Below are positions 35,637-44,471 of a stretch of 64,000 nt of DNA, one piece after another. Positions within the stretch are counted from its first letter, which is position 1; every line of letters starts with the position of its first letter. The notes under the pieces are model-generated. The model saw nothing but the letters and a program-made list of their open reading frames with translations. It had not been told where the DNA came from and did no database searches. Both the position numbers and the translations under genes were made by a program. Origin of the DNA: Opitutia bacterium UBA7441 (GTDB lineage Bacteria; Verrucomicrobiota; Verrucomicrobiia; Opitutales; Coraliomargaritaceae); assembly GCA_002480015.1 (NCBI GenBank), contig DLQD01000152.1:26009-90008 (forward strand). The letters run 5' to 3'.

Positions 35637-36722
35637 ATGAAAAAAATCTTTATTTCCGGTTGTTACGATATTCTTCACGGGGGGCATATTCAGTTTTTTA
35701 AAGAGGCCCGTGCGCTCGGTGATCATTTGACCGTTTGTTTTGCTTCGGATAATGTGCTCTGGGAGCACAAAAAGCGGCGCTCTTCCATCCCGCAGGATCA
35801 CAAGCTCGCCTTGATGACCGCGCTTGATATCGTCGACCAAGTCGTGATCGGTGATTGCAGCGAATTAGGCCTCGATTTCAAAAATCACTTTCTCAGCATC
35901 AAGCCGGACATACTCGCAGTGACTGAAGATGACCAGTATGCCGAGGCGAAACGCGCACTTTGTGCAGAGGTCGGTGCCGAATATATCGTCTTACCCAAGA
36001 CGCCGCCTCAATTCACCCCAGTGTCCACTACGTCCATCGTGCGCAATATACGCACGCCCGCATATGCTCCCCTGCGTGTTGATTTTGCCGGTGGCTGGCT
36101 TGACGTCCCCCGCTACGCCCGGAAGGGAGCCTTTATTGTCAACTGTGCCATCTCGCCGCTCGTTTCATTGACCAATTGGTGCTACGAGCAACAATCGGGC
36201 CTCGGCGGGAGCGGGGCCTGGGCGTTGCTTAACGGCAACGATGGGGTCGAAAGCGAACTCAATCTTGGAGTGGGCTGGCAGGATCCCGCGATTATCCGCG
36301 AAACTGGCCTGTGTGTTTGGCGAAGCGGCGAAAAGCCCGTACTCCACTTTAAACGCAACGGCGATTTCCTTCACGGGCATATGGCATTGCATTATACTAA
36401 TATTCCACACGACACACCCTCGAACGCCGACAATGACCGTGACTATGATCTGATCAAGGCCGCCGGTCGTCGGGCCAAAGAGGCCGTCATTGAAGCCAAT
36501 CTGACGAAACTCGGAGAAGCCGTCAGTCTCAGCTACGAAATGCAACTCAAGGAAGGGATGCGCCCTTTACCCGAAGTGGAAGGTTGCATCGGGCGTAAAT
36601 ACTCGGGTGGCGGCTGGGGCGGTTATGCGCTTTATCTTTTCCACAGTAGTGAGGATCGCGACACCTTCGTTGCCTCTGCCAACTGTAATCGAGCTATCGA
36701 GCCCTATATCACGATCCGCTGA
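35637..36722 (+). CDS. Fusion of a nucleotidyltransferase and a GHMP-type kinase domain, 361 aa
   Basis: The N-terminal domain (1-138) is a cytidylyltransferase-like fold with the GCYDILHGGHIQFF signature (HxGH) and KKRRSS near 48, close to RfaE-C/TagD type enzymes. The second part (about 140-361) carries compact GHMP-kinase marks: RVDFAGGWLDVP (motif 1), GLGGSGAW (ATP loop, motif 2) and KYSGGGWGGYALYLF (motif 3). Together they suggest a bifunctional enzyme that phosphorylates a sugar at C1 and then adds a nucleotide, though the kinase is shorter than usual and may be inactive. Substrate not predictable; heptose or fucose are candidates by analogy. It starts 13 bases after ahpD. Confidence 0.8.
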   Translation: MKKIFISGCYDILHGGHIQFFKEARALGDHLTVCFASDNVLWEHKKRRSSIPQDHKLALMTALDIVDQVVIGDCSELGLDFKNHFLSIKPDILAVTEDDQYAEAKRALCAEVGAEYIVLPKTPPQFTPVSTTSIVRNIRTPAYAPLRVDFAGGWLDVPRYARKGAFIVNCAISPLVSLTNWCYEQQSGLGGSGAWALLNGNDGVESELNLGVGWQDPAIIRETGLCVWRSGEKPVLHFKRNGDFLHGHMALHYTNIPHDTPSNADNDRDYDLIKAAGRRAKEAVIEANLTKLGEAVSLSYEMQLKEGMRPLPEVEGCIGRKYSGGGWGGYALYLFHSSEDRDTFVASANCNRAIEPYITIR

Positions 36723-36788
36723 TCGTACGATCTGGATTAGCTTTGTTATCGGGGTGGCCTGTTCGAAGCTTCGCTTTGGCCAAAACGT

Positions 36789-38324
36789 TTACCAGTCGTC
36801 GGTCCGGAAGGGTGTGACGGGGAGGCCGTTGCGGTCGTAAAGGTTGCAGACAGGATTAACCCCCCAGGCGTAGCGCACGGCGACCGGATTAGGGACGGCA
36901 TCGCTCCAGACCTGGACTTGGTCTTTGCCTACGATTTTCGCATCCGCCCAGACAAATTTCATGTCCTCACCCGCTATGGCGAAGCCCTTTACTTCCTTGG
37001 TATCAAATGCGTAGAGGCCCCCGCTGCTGAGGGGGCTGAATGTTAGGATCGCTTTGCCGACTTCGACCGTCATTTCCGTGAAGCGGGGACTTTGGTAGCT
37101 CATGTCAAAGCCGTAGTCGCGTGCTAGTGCGATCCGCGCCAAGCGATTGGCTACAGTCTGCTTGTTGCGTGGGTGGATGTCCCGGCCTTCGCCAGCATCA
37201 ATGATGACTGCCTGCCCAGTGTTGGGTAGAAGGTCCAGGGTTTTGGCCTGCGACTCGCGCAAATAAGCCCACCCGTGGTCTTGTGGTTCCGCGCTTTCAT
37301 CTTGGAAATCCGCCAATTGCACCCAGTAGAAGGGGAAGTCACCTTGCCCCCACTTGTCTCGGAGCGTCTGGATCATAAGTGGGAACAAGTGCGCGTAATC
37401 GATCGCTCGTTCAGCGTTCGATTCACCCTGATACCAGATGAAGCCGCGGATACCGTAGCTGATCGTCGGGTGGACCATCCCGTAGTAGATATTTCCGGGG
37501 CGATGCTGATTATAGCGAGGGTCTCTGGGAGACCTTGGTTTACGGCCCTTGGATCCATTCTTTGTCCATTCGGCCACTGCGTCTTCCCACTCGGCAACTT
37601 TCTGGGCATGCACTTCGTCGGTGTAGCCCGCGCAGCGCTTGTCGTGGTCGGCGATGTAGGCTGCATAGCGCGGGAACTGCTCCAATACCTCGCGGGGCAC
37701 CCAGGCTTCTGCAGCAGACCCGCCCCACGAGTCGTCGATCAGGCCGATCGGCACGTTCAGCGTATTATACAGCCTGCGTCCGTATAAATAGCCCACCGCG
37801 GAAAATTCGGACACGGTTTGTGGGGAGCAAATTTCCCATTGCCCGTTAAAGTCATCCTGTGCTTGCTGCAGGCCAACTGTTGGCACCGTCAAGAGGCGGA
37901 TTTTCGGGAAGTTCGCCGAAGCAATTTCCACCTCTGCATTGTTGGTATTAATGAGTGGCCACTGCATATTAGACTGACCGGAACAAAACCAGACTTCGCC
38001 GATCAGCACGTCCGAGAGGGTCAGAGTGTTTTCGCCGCTGATGACCAACTCGTGGGGGCCTCCAGCGGGCAACGGATCGAGGGTAATGCGCCACTCGCCC
38101 TGGTTATTCGCCGTCGTGCGGTGCGTCTGGCCTGCGATGGCAACGGTGACGGCTTCGCCGGGAGCAGCTTTGCCCCAGACGGGATTTTCCAAATCTCGCT
38201 GTAAGACCATATGGTCAGTGAAAAGATTCGGTACCGAGACTGTGGCCGATACGACGGAAAAGAGCAACAAGAAGGCGAGGCTCAGGCCTAAAATGCGGGG
38301 GGTGGATCGATTGGTGGATAGCAT
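36789..38324 (-). CDS. Sialate O-acetylesterase (SASA domain), secreted, 511 aa
   Basis: Removes O-acetyl groups from sialic acids or similar acetylated glycans. A signal peptide (about 1-30) precedes an N-terminal beta domain (VSVPNLFTDHMVLQRD and following) and the esterase domain. The nucleophile is the Ser in VWFCSGQSNMQWPL, and later conserved pieces are GFIWYQGESNAERA and DIHPRNKQTVANRLA, which supply the His. Length and order match the 9-O-acetylesterase family common in polysaccharide-degrading bacteria. It converges on the NT-GHMP fusion gene and is divergent from tyrS. Confidence 0.92.
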   Translation of the reverse strand: MLSTNRSTPRILGLSLAFLLLFSVVSATVSVPNLFTDHMVLQRDLENPVWGKAAPGEAVTVAIAGQTHRTTANNQGEWRITLDPLPAGGPHELVISGENTLTLSDVLIGEVWFCSGQSNMQWPLINTNNAEVEIASANFPKIRLLTVPTVGLQQAQDDFNGQWEICSPQTVSEFSAVGYLYGRRLYNTLNVPIGLIDDSWGGSAAEAWVPREVLEQFPRYAAYIADHDKRCAGYTDEVHAQKVAEWEDAVAEWTKNGSKGRKPRSPRDPRYNQHRPGNIYYGMVHPTISYGIRGFIWYQGESNAERAIDYAHLFPLMIQTLRDKWGQGDFPFYWVQLADFQDESAEPQDHGWAYLRESQAKTLDLLPNTGQAVIIDAGEGRDIHPRNKQTVANRLARIALARDYGFDMSYQSPRFTEMTVEVGKAILTFSPLSSGGLYAFDTKEVKGFAIAGEDMKFVWADAKIVGKDQVQVWSDAVPNPVAVRYAWGVNPVCNLYDRNGLPVTPFRTDDW

Positions 38325-38488
38325 GCTTAAGCTAGAGTCGCAATGCTTAGCAAAGTCAAACTATCAAGTTTTGGTGAGTGCCTCCTTGATTCTCTGTCCC
38401 CAGCGATCAATCGGAGCCTTGGCTGCTTTGCTTTTATCCTTTACGGCCACGGGGATGCACTCAATTTAATGGCTTCCACTGATTTCTC

Positions 38489-39670
38489 ATGAGCCTGATC
38501 AACACCATCCGCACCAATGCCGAGGCCGTCATCGGCGAGGCTGAACTCGAAGACCGCCTGCACGGCAGCAAGCCTTTGCGCGTTAAGCTCGGTGTCGATC
38601 CGACCCGCCCGGACCTGACCTTCGGCCACCTTGTGGTCTTCAACAAGCTGCGCCAGTTCCAGGATCTCGGGCACGAGGCACTCCTCATTATTGGTGATTT
38701 CACCACTTTGATCGGCGACCCGTCCGGCCGCTCCAGCACGCGCCCTGTCCTGACCAAGGAGGAGATCGTGGACAATGCGCAGACCTATCTCGACCAAGCC
38801 TTCAAGATCCTCGATCAGGAAAAAACGACCGTGTTTTACAATAGCGAGTGGTTCGATGCGATGAGCTTTGAGGACTGTCTCAAACTCTCTCGCAAAATGA
38901 CGGTGGCCCGCATGCTGGAGCGCGACGACTTCGCCAAGCGCTACGCCAGCCAAGCGCCGATCTCTATTATTGAGTTCCTATACCCCCTTATCCAGGGCTA
39001 TGACTCGCTCGTTCTCAATGCCGATGTCGAAATCGGCGGCACTGACCAGCTCTTTAATATGCTCGTCGGCCGCGCCCTGCAGAAGGACGCAGGTAAGCAA
39101 GAGCAAGCGGTCATTACGATGCCGCTACTCGTCGGTCTCGACGGCACGAAAAAAATGTCAAAAAGCGCGGATAACTTCATCGCCTTTACCGATAGTCCCA
39201 AGGAGATGTTCGGGAAAATTATGTCGATCAGCGACGAAACCATGTGGGACTATTATCGCCTGTTGTTGGAGCTACCCGCTGAAAAAATTGAAAAGCTCAA
39301 GGGCGGGCACCCGATGCAAGCGAAGAAGAGCCTAGCCTCCTCCCTCGTCGGCCAATTCCACTCAATGAAAGCGGCCAAACACGAATTGGAGCAGTTCGAG
39401 CAGGTCTTTTCTAAAAACAAAGTTCCCGATAATATGCCCAGCTTCACTTGGAACGATCTGGTCGGTGATGCTGTCAGCGCACCGCTTTTCGAGATTATGG
39501 CACAGTCCGAACTCTTCGATAGCAAGGGCGCTGTCCGCCGACTCGTCCAACAGGGCGGTGTAAAAATCGACGGAGAAAAACAGAGTGATCCTAATCTCGA
39601 GCTCATGCCGCTTCAAGGCGAACGCATCTTCCAAGCGGGCAAACGCGTCTTCTTCAAGCTGGTCGGGTAG
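38489..39670 (+). CDS. tyrS: Tyrosine--tRNA ligase, 393 aa
   Basis: Class I aminoacyl-tRNA synthetase for tyrosine. The HIGH-type motif is TFGHLVV in DPTRPDLTFGH, and the KMSKS loop is present as KKMSKSADN. The GDPSGRSSTRP and GGTDQLFNM segments mark TyrRS. A C-terminal S4 RNA-binding domain starts near residue 345 (AVRRLVQQGGVKIDG). The sequence leans to the TyrZ-like branch. The start ATG at 38489 follows a TTTCTC stretch, with no Shine-Dalgarno. Confidence 0.96.
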   Translation: MSLINTIRTNAEAVIGEAELEDRLHGSKPLRVKLGVDPTRPDLTFGHLVVFNKLRQFQDLGHEALLIIGDFTTLIGDPSGRSSTRPVLTKEEIVDNAQTYLDQAFKILDQEKTTVFYNSEWFDAMSFEDCLKLSRKMTVARMLERDDFAKRYASQAPISIIEFLYPLIQGYDSLVLNADVEIGGTDQLFNMLVGRALQKDAGKQEQAVITMPLLVGLDGTKKMSKSADNFIAFTDSPKEMFGKIMSISDETMWDYYRLLLELPAEKIEKLKGGHPMQAKKSLASSLVGQFHSMKAAKHELEQFEQVFSKNKVPDNMPSFTWNDLVGDAVSAPLFEIMAQSELFDSKGAVRRLVQQGGVKIDGEKQSDPNLELMPLQGERIFQAGKRVFFKLVG

Positions 39671-39718
39671 TGGGGTGCGGAAGCGTAATGTGGGGCTAAA
39701 ATGCCTCTAAGGTACGCC

Positions 39719-39820
39719 TCATTCCTCTTCGTCTTCGGGGGAGGCGCAGGCCAGAGAGAGCCCAGACGCTACGAATACGTAGTCTTCTGCGGTAATCGTT
39801 TGACATTCAAATGCTTTCAT
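39719..39820 (-). CDS. Candidate 33-aa small protein with strong ribosome binding site
   Basis: A short frame lies antisense in the gap between tyrS and mreB. The ATG is preceded by GTGGGAG seven bases upstream, a better Shine-Dalgarno than most genes here have, and a second GGAG lies before it. The product starts MKAFECQTITAEDYVFVASG, has a small hydrophobic middle, two Cys residues (6 and 25) and ends with a Pro and six acidic residues. Codons are G/C-rich in the third position in the conserved-looking part. No relative is known to me. A GCGCAG-TTG-CTGCGC hairpin lies in the presumed 5' leader. Confidence 0.5.
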   Translation of the reverse strand: MKAFECQTITAEDYVFVASGLSLACASPEDEEE

Positions 39821-39879
39821 AGAAATACTCCCACCACTCCTGCGCAGTTGCTGCGCCGCCTTTTAACAACTACCTTATT

Positions 39880-40902
39880 GTGTTCGGACTTCTTTCTAAC
39901 GACATCGGCATCGACCTAGGCACCGCCAATACTCTCGTTTTCGCGAAGGAGAAGGGTATCGTTCTTCGGGAGCCCAGCGTTGTCGCCATTTATTCTTCAA
40001 CTAAGAAGGTTTGCGCCGTCGGCTCCGAGGCCAAGAAGATGCTGGGCCGGACGCCTGGAAATATCACTGCCATCCGCCCCATGAAAGACGGTGTGATCGC
40101 CGATTTTGAGATCACTGAGGCGATGCTCCGCTACTTCATCAATAAGGTGAACCGGAAAAAGACTTTTGTCGCCCCTCGCATCATCGTCGCTGTGCCCTCC
40201 GGGATCACCGAGGTCGAGCGCCGCGCAGTCAAAGATTCTGCTATCCGCGCTGGTGCGCGCGATGTTGTCTTGCTCGAAGAGCCCATGGCCGCGGCGATCG
40301 GTGTCGGCCTGCCCATTGATGAGCCCTCGGCCAATATGATCGTCGATATCGGTGGCGGTACGACCGAAGTCGCCATCATTTCGCTGGCGGGTGTAGTCTA
40401 TACCAAGAGTATCCGTGTCGGCGGGGACGAAATTGACAGTGCGATTGTCAACTACATGAAGCGCGCTTATAATTTGATGATTGGTGAGCGCACTGCCGAA
40501 GAAATTAAGATCAAGATAGGCTCTGCTTTCCCGCTCGAAGAGGAAATCTCCATGGAAGTACGTGGCCGCGATTCTGTCGCCGGACTCCCGAAGACGATTA
40601 CTATTACTTCGCAGGAGATACGCGACGCTCTCTCGGATACCATTGCCTCCATTGTCGACCTTGTGCGCAACGCCCTTGAGCGTTGCCCACCCGAGCTATC
40701 GGCCGATTTGGTTGACCGTGGCTTTTTCCTTGCTGGTGGGGGTGCCTTAATAAAAGGCCTCGACCAGCAACTCAGCGATGCCACCGGACTGCCCGTGGTC
40801 ATTGCAGACGATCCGCTCAGTGCCGTCGCCAATGGCACAGGCATGGTCTTACACGAACTGGCCTTTCTGCTGAAAGACCTAACAGGTAACCCCAAAAGCT
40901 AG
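39880..40902 (+). CDS. mreB: Rod shape-determining protein MreB, 340 aa
   Basis: Actin-like ATPase that guides lateral wall synthesis. GTG start ([20 protein letters not shown]). The actin-fold phosphate-1 motif is DLGTANT, the phosphate-2 loop is [12 protein letters not shown], and the adenosine motif is [11 protein letters not shown]. Length is typical. A TTGACA box lies at 39800-39805, about 75 bases upstream, without a convincing -10, so the promoter is unproven. mreC follows after 9 bases. Confidence 0.97.
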   Translation: MFGLLSNDIGIDLGTANTLVFAKEKGIVLREPSVVAIYSSTKKVCAVGSEAKKMLGRTPGNITAIRPMKDGVIADFEITEAMLRYFINKVNRKKTFVAPRIIVAVPSGITEVERRAVKDSAIRAGARDVVLLEEPMAAAIGVGLPIDEPSANMIVDIGGGTTEVAIISLAGVVYTKSIRVGGDEIDSAIVNYMKRAYNLMIGERTAEEIKIKIGSAFPLEEEISMEVRGRDSVAGLPKTITITSQEIRDALSDTIASIVDLVRNALERCPPELSADLVDRGFFLAGGGALIKGLDQQLSDATGLPVVIADDPLSAVANGTGMVLHELAFLLKDLTGNPKS

Positions 40903-40911
40903 CGCAGTACC

Positions 40912-41766
40912 GTGGCGAAGTTCCGCCTCGATCGAATAAAACCGTTGGTTGCTCTCGCCGCCTTTCTAGCCGCTTGGTGGATTGTGCCGGCCACGGTCAA
41001 ATCATTTCTCAAGGTTAGCTTTGCTGAGTTTCAAGCACCCGCTTGGGTTGCCACGTCCTATCTCGACGATCTGGAGGGCTTCTGGGCGCGACGGAGCCAT
41101 TCCAAAGTCGAGTTGATCGAGGCGGGTCGGGAAGTGGCTCGCGCCAAATCGCTTTACCAGTTTAATGCTCAGCGCAAAGAAACACTGGAGAATGAGATCT
41201 CTCGCCTGGAGGCTATTCTGAATCTGCCCAGTCGCCGTGAGTTTCGCTATGAAGTGGCCCGCGTCGTGCGCCGCGATCTGAACGCATGGTGGCAGCATAT
41301 CATCGTGCGCAAGGGCAAAGACTATCAGATCCCAGAAGGTGCAGCTGTGGTCTTTGCCGGGGGGGTCGTTGGACGTGTGGTCGAGGTCAATGCTTTTACC
41401 AGTAGGGTTGAGTTGATCACTAGCCCGAACTTCCGAATGGCCGCTAATTTTGAGGGCGACGAGCGTCCGGTTATTTATCAAGGCCTAGCACAAGGGGGCT
41501 TCGGCCAGCCTATCGGTACCGTGCGTGATGCCCCTCAAGATGTCGTCGCGAGTAGACAAGCGCCACTACGGCTTGTCTCCACTCGATTAGGCGGCACCTT
41601 CCCGCCCGGACTTATGATCGGACGGGTGCCCTGGCTGGAGCCAGGGAGCACAGGCATCTTTCAAGCCGGTAAAGTCGAACTCGACCCCCGCCTGCTTAGC
41701 TTAAATGAGGTTGCCGTTCTGATTCCTCTCTATCCGATTGATCTGGAAACGACTGATGCTCCTTGA
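40912..41766 (+). CDS. mreC: Rod shape-determining protein MreC, 284 aa
   Basis: Membrane-anchored periplasmic part of the elongasome. GTG start, a transmembrane helix (about 11-30), a coiled coil (about 60-100: LIEAGREVARAKSLYQFNAQRKE), and the beta-rich domain with VARVVRRDLNAWWQHIIVRKG, AVVFAGGVVGRVVEV and a PPGLMIGRV-type strand. It overlaps the mreD start. Confidence 0.93.
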   Translation: MAKFRLDRIKPLVALAAFLAAWWIVPATVKSFLKVSFAEFQAPAWVATSYLDDLEGFWARRSHSKVELIEAGREVARAKSLYQFNAQRKETLENEISRLEAILNLPSRREFRYEVARVVRRDLNAWWQHIIVRKGKDYQIPEGAAVVFAGGVVGRVVEVNAFTSRVELITSPNFRMAANFEGDERPVIYQGLAQGGFGQPIGTVRDAPQDVVASRQAPLRLVSTRLGGTFPPGLMIGRVPWLEPGSTGIFQAGKVELDPRLLSLNEVAVLIPLYPIDLETTDAP

Positions 41767-42286
41767 CCCCCGAGCCATACTCTTATTCGGGGCGAATGTG
41801 CTCCTGCTCTACTTGACGCTACTGGTTAATTCCGCGCTGGCGGGATGGTCGATCTATCTGTTCCTACTTGGCCCCATGCTTGTCTTCCCCGCGCTGTATC
41901 TGCGCCACCAGTCCTACTTTATCTGCGTCTTGTTGACCGGTTTGTGGGTCGATGCCGCGCTGCCCGCGCCTTTCGGGCTCTTTACTCTCGGATTCCTTTG
42001 TGCAGGTGCTTTTGTCTTCCAGATGCGAATTCGCTTCCGCGCCGAGCACAACTACCACCCGATTGTGCTGGCCCACGGATTGAACTTTTTCTGCATATTA
42101 CTGGTCACCCTAGCATTGGGCACTCCGAATTTCTCCAGCCTCGGCTTTTGGTTTCAGGTCTTTGTCACTAGTCTGGCCTCTCATCTTGTGCTGCTAGTGG
42201 TGGCTCCCTGGTTTTTTAATTTTGAACGGATGCTCTTCGCCCTCTGTCATATGGACACAGAACCTGAGGATTTTCCCATCCTATGA
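41756..42286 (+). CDS. mreD: Rod shape-determining protein MreD-like, 176 aa
   Basis: Polytopic membrane protein of about five to six helices placed directly after mreC, where MreD belongs; sequence similarity to MreD is weak by eye. The ATG at 41756 overlaps the mreC end by 11 bases. Its C-terminal helices and the [15 protein letters not shown] segment match the usual MreD pattern. Confidence 0.82.
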   Translation: MLLDPRAILLFGANVLLLYLTLLVNSALAGWSIYLFLLGPMLVFPALYLRHQSYFICVLLTGLWVDAALPAPFGLFTLGFLCAGAFVFQMRIRFRAEHNYHPIVLAHGLNFFCILLVTLALGTPNFSSLGFWFQVFVTSLASHLVLLVVAPWFFNFERMLFALCHMDTEPEDFPIL

Positions 42287-42332
42287 AAGATCTCCATCAA
42301 CCAAGTATTCTACTCTTCGCCCGAAGCGCAGC

Positions 42333-44288
42333 ATGAGCCAGTATGATGTCCATCGCGGTGAAAATCCGCGCGTTCTCTTTTTCTTTTGGATCGTCGTGTT
42401 GGCTTCGCTGACTCTGATTGTCGGGCTGGGGTGGCGGCAGCTTGTTGCTGATAAGAAATATCAGGAGATCGAGAAACGACAGACCGAGCGTCGTATCCTT
42501 AAACCGGGGCCACGCGGCGATATCTACGACCGCAAGGGCAACCTCCTCGTAGGCAATCGGCCGCACTATTCAGCGGTGGTATACTTGGACGATTTGCGCC
42601 GCGAGTTTCGCTCGGAATATTCGAAGATCATCCGTGCTGAACGGGAGCGATTGATCCAAGCTTACGAACGCGCGCCCGAGGCTGAGCGTGAAGGCACCGC
42701 TCCGCCCAACCCGAACTACAACGAACTTCAGTGGGTTGCGCGTCAAAACGTCATTCAGCTCTATATCGACCAGATCAACCGAATTACCAGCCGCGACGAT
42801 ACGATTTCTACGCGCAAGATCATCCGACACTTTAATGAGCAACTTCTCTTGCCACTCGTTTTGGTTGAAGATCTGACCCCAGATCAATACGCACGCCTGA
42901 TTGAGCAAGTGCCCGTGCAATCGCCGATCCAGATCCATACGGATACGGCGCGTTACTATCCTTATGGCGTCGCGGCCGCTCATACCCTGGGCTACGTGCA
43001 AAACGTCAACCCCGATCCTGATGTAATCCCCTCCGATGGAATCAAAACCTATACTTTTAAGACCAAGCGAGGCAAGACTGGTATCGAACGTTCATTTGAT
43101 GAGCTTCTTTCGGGCTTAACTGGCTGGGAGATGTGGCGCGTCGACCCGCTTGGTTTTCAGGATTCGCTGCTCGACCATAAAACCCCCAAAAAAGGGCAGG
43201 ATTTGGTCACCAGCATCGATATCGATTTGCAACTCGCTGCCGAGACTGCGCTTGGTGATCGCACCGGCGCGGCCATTGCGCTCGATGTTCGCACTGGTGA
43301 AGTACTCACCATTGCCAGCCACCCTAGTTATGATTTGAATGACCTGAGTCCTTTCATCCCGCGCAAGACTTTCGACGAGATCAACGAGCGCGGGGCTTGG
43401 CTCAACCGCACGCTCCAATTGTCCTATCCGCCGGGATCTACTTTTAAGTTGATCACCTCGATCGCTGGCATGCGAAACGGCAACATCCACGCGCAAACGA
43501 TACATGACTGTCAGGGCGTCTTCCGGTTAGGCAATCGTATCTTCCGTTGTCATGCACGTTATGGCCACGGGGCCGTCGACCTAGCCGCTGCCATCGAAGG
43601 CAGTTGTAATGTCTTTTACTACGCGGAAGGCCTGCAGATGGGCATTGACGTATTGAGTGCGGAGGCCAAGCGCTTTGGCCTCGATGAACGGACCGGGATC
43701 GAAGTCCCCTATGAAACCAGCCGTCTTGTCGTCCCGACTAAGGACTGGAAACGCGAAACAGTCGGGGCTGGTTGGGTGCCGGGTGACACCGCCAATACCG
43801 CGATTGGCCAGGGTTTCCTTCTCGCTACGCCGCTACAAATGGCGACGGTGATCGCCTCCATCGCCCGCGGCGAGACCCGCACGCGGCCCACCTTGCGAGC
43901 GTTGACGGGTGAGGAGGCGCAGCAGCTCGACCACGGCGGCGAGCCGATGGGTCTCACGCTGAGTCAGCGTGCCGAGCTCTGGGAGGGGATGGAACGGGTC
44001 GTCGGTCCCAACGGAACGGGACGCCTCGTGCAGATCGACGGCTTGCGCATCGCTGGTAAGACAGGAACTGCCGACTTTCGTGCGCATGGACAAGAGGTCA
44101 ATCTCGCTTGGTTCATTGGTTTTGCGCCTGTGGAGAATCCGCAGATTGCAGTCGCCGTCATGGTCGAGGGCACCCGCGCCAGCGACAGCTATCACGGGGG
44201 CTCGACCGCCGGCCCGGTGGCCAAGGATATCTTTCTCGAATTCATTAAACAGTATCCCGAGCGGGCTGGTTTTCCGGTTGCCGAGTAG
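42333..44288 (+). CDS. mrdA: Penicillin-binding protein 2 (peptidoglycan DD-transpeptidase), 651 aa
   Basis: Class B PBP of the elongasome. An N-terminal membrane helix (about 13-35), a PBP dimer domain (from [21 protein letters not shown]), and the transpeptidase domain. The catalytic SxxK is STFK in [12 protein letters not shown], the SxN motif is SCN in [10 protein letters not shown], and KTG is GKTGTADF. The ATG at 42333 is preferred over an in-frame start at 42222 inside mreD. The end of the mreBCD-mrdA operon. Confidence 0.95.
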   Translation: MSQYDVHRGENPRVLFFFWIVVLASLTLIVGLGWRQLVADKKYQEIEKRQTERRILKPGPRGDIYDRKGNLLVGNRPHYSAVVYLDDLRREFRSEYSKIIRAERERLIQAYERAPEAEREGTAPPNPNYNELQWVARQNVIQLYIDQINRITSRDDTISTRKIIRHFNEQLLLPLVLVEDLTPDQYARLIEQVPVQSPIQIHTDTARYYPYGVAAAHTLGYVQNVNPDPDVIPSDGIKTYTFKTKRGKTGIERSFDELLSGLTGWEMWRVDPLGFQDSLLDHKTPKKGQDLVTSIDIDLQLAAETALGDRTGAAIALDVRTGEVLTIASHPSYDLNDLSPFIPRKTFDEINERGAWLNRTLQLSYPPGSTFKLITSIAGMRNGNIHAQTIHDCQGVFRLGNRIFRCHARYGHGAVDLAAAIEGSCNVFYYAEGLQMGIDVLSAEAKRFGLDERTGIEVPYETSRLVVPTKDWKRETVGAGWVPGDTANTAIGQGFLLATPLQMATVIASIARGETRTRPTLRALTGEEAQQLDHGGEPMGLTLSQRAELWEGMERVVGPNGTGRLVQIDGLRIAGKTGTADFRAHGQEVNLAWFIGFAPVENPQIAVAVMVEGTRASDSYHGGSTAGPVAKDIFLEFIKQYPERAGFPVAE

Positions 44289-44341
44289 AGGCCCGGGAAA
44301 GCCGTAATACTACTAGTGATATAAGAGAGGGTTTGTGCGGT

Positions 44342-44367
44342 TATGGCACCCCGTGGCCATTTTTGTA
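44342..44367 (+). terminator. Possible weak terminator after mrdA
   Basis: TATGGC, loop of about eight bases, GGCCAT then TTTTTG. The stem is only five to six bp. It fits the end of the mre operon but is not strong. Confidence 0.4.
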
Positions 44368-44471
44368 TTGTGATTCTGGGACGTGGAGTTGGTTTGGCGA
44401 AATGACGAGAGACGGACAAGCTTACCCTAAGTGGATTGCGATATGTGACGAAGTCCTTTGGATGGCTCTCG

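Noticed and set aside
39800..39828. Sigma-70 promoter for mreB
   Set aside because: TTGACA is perfect but no acceptable -10 box lies at 16-18 bases; mentioned only in the mreB entry.
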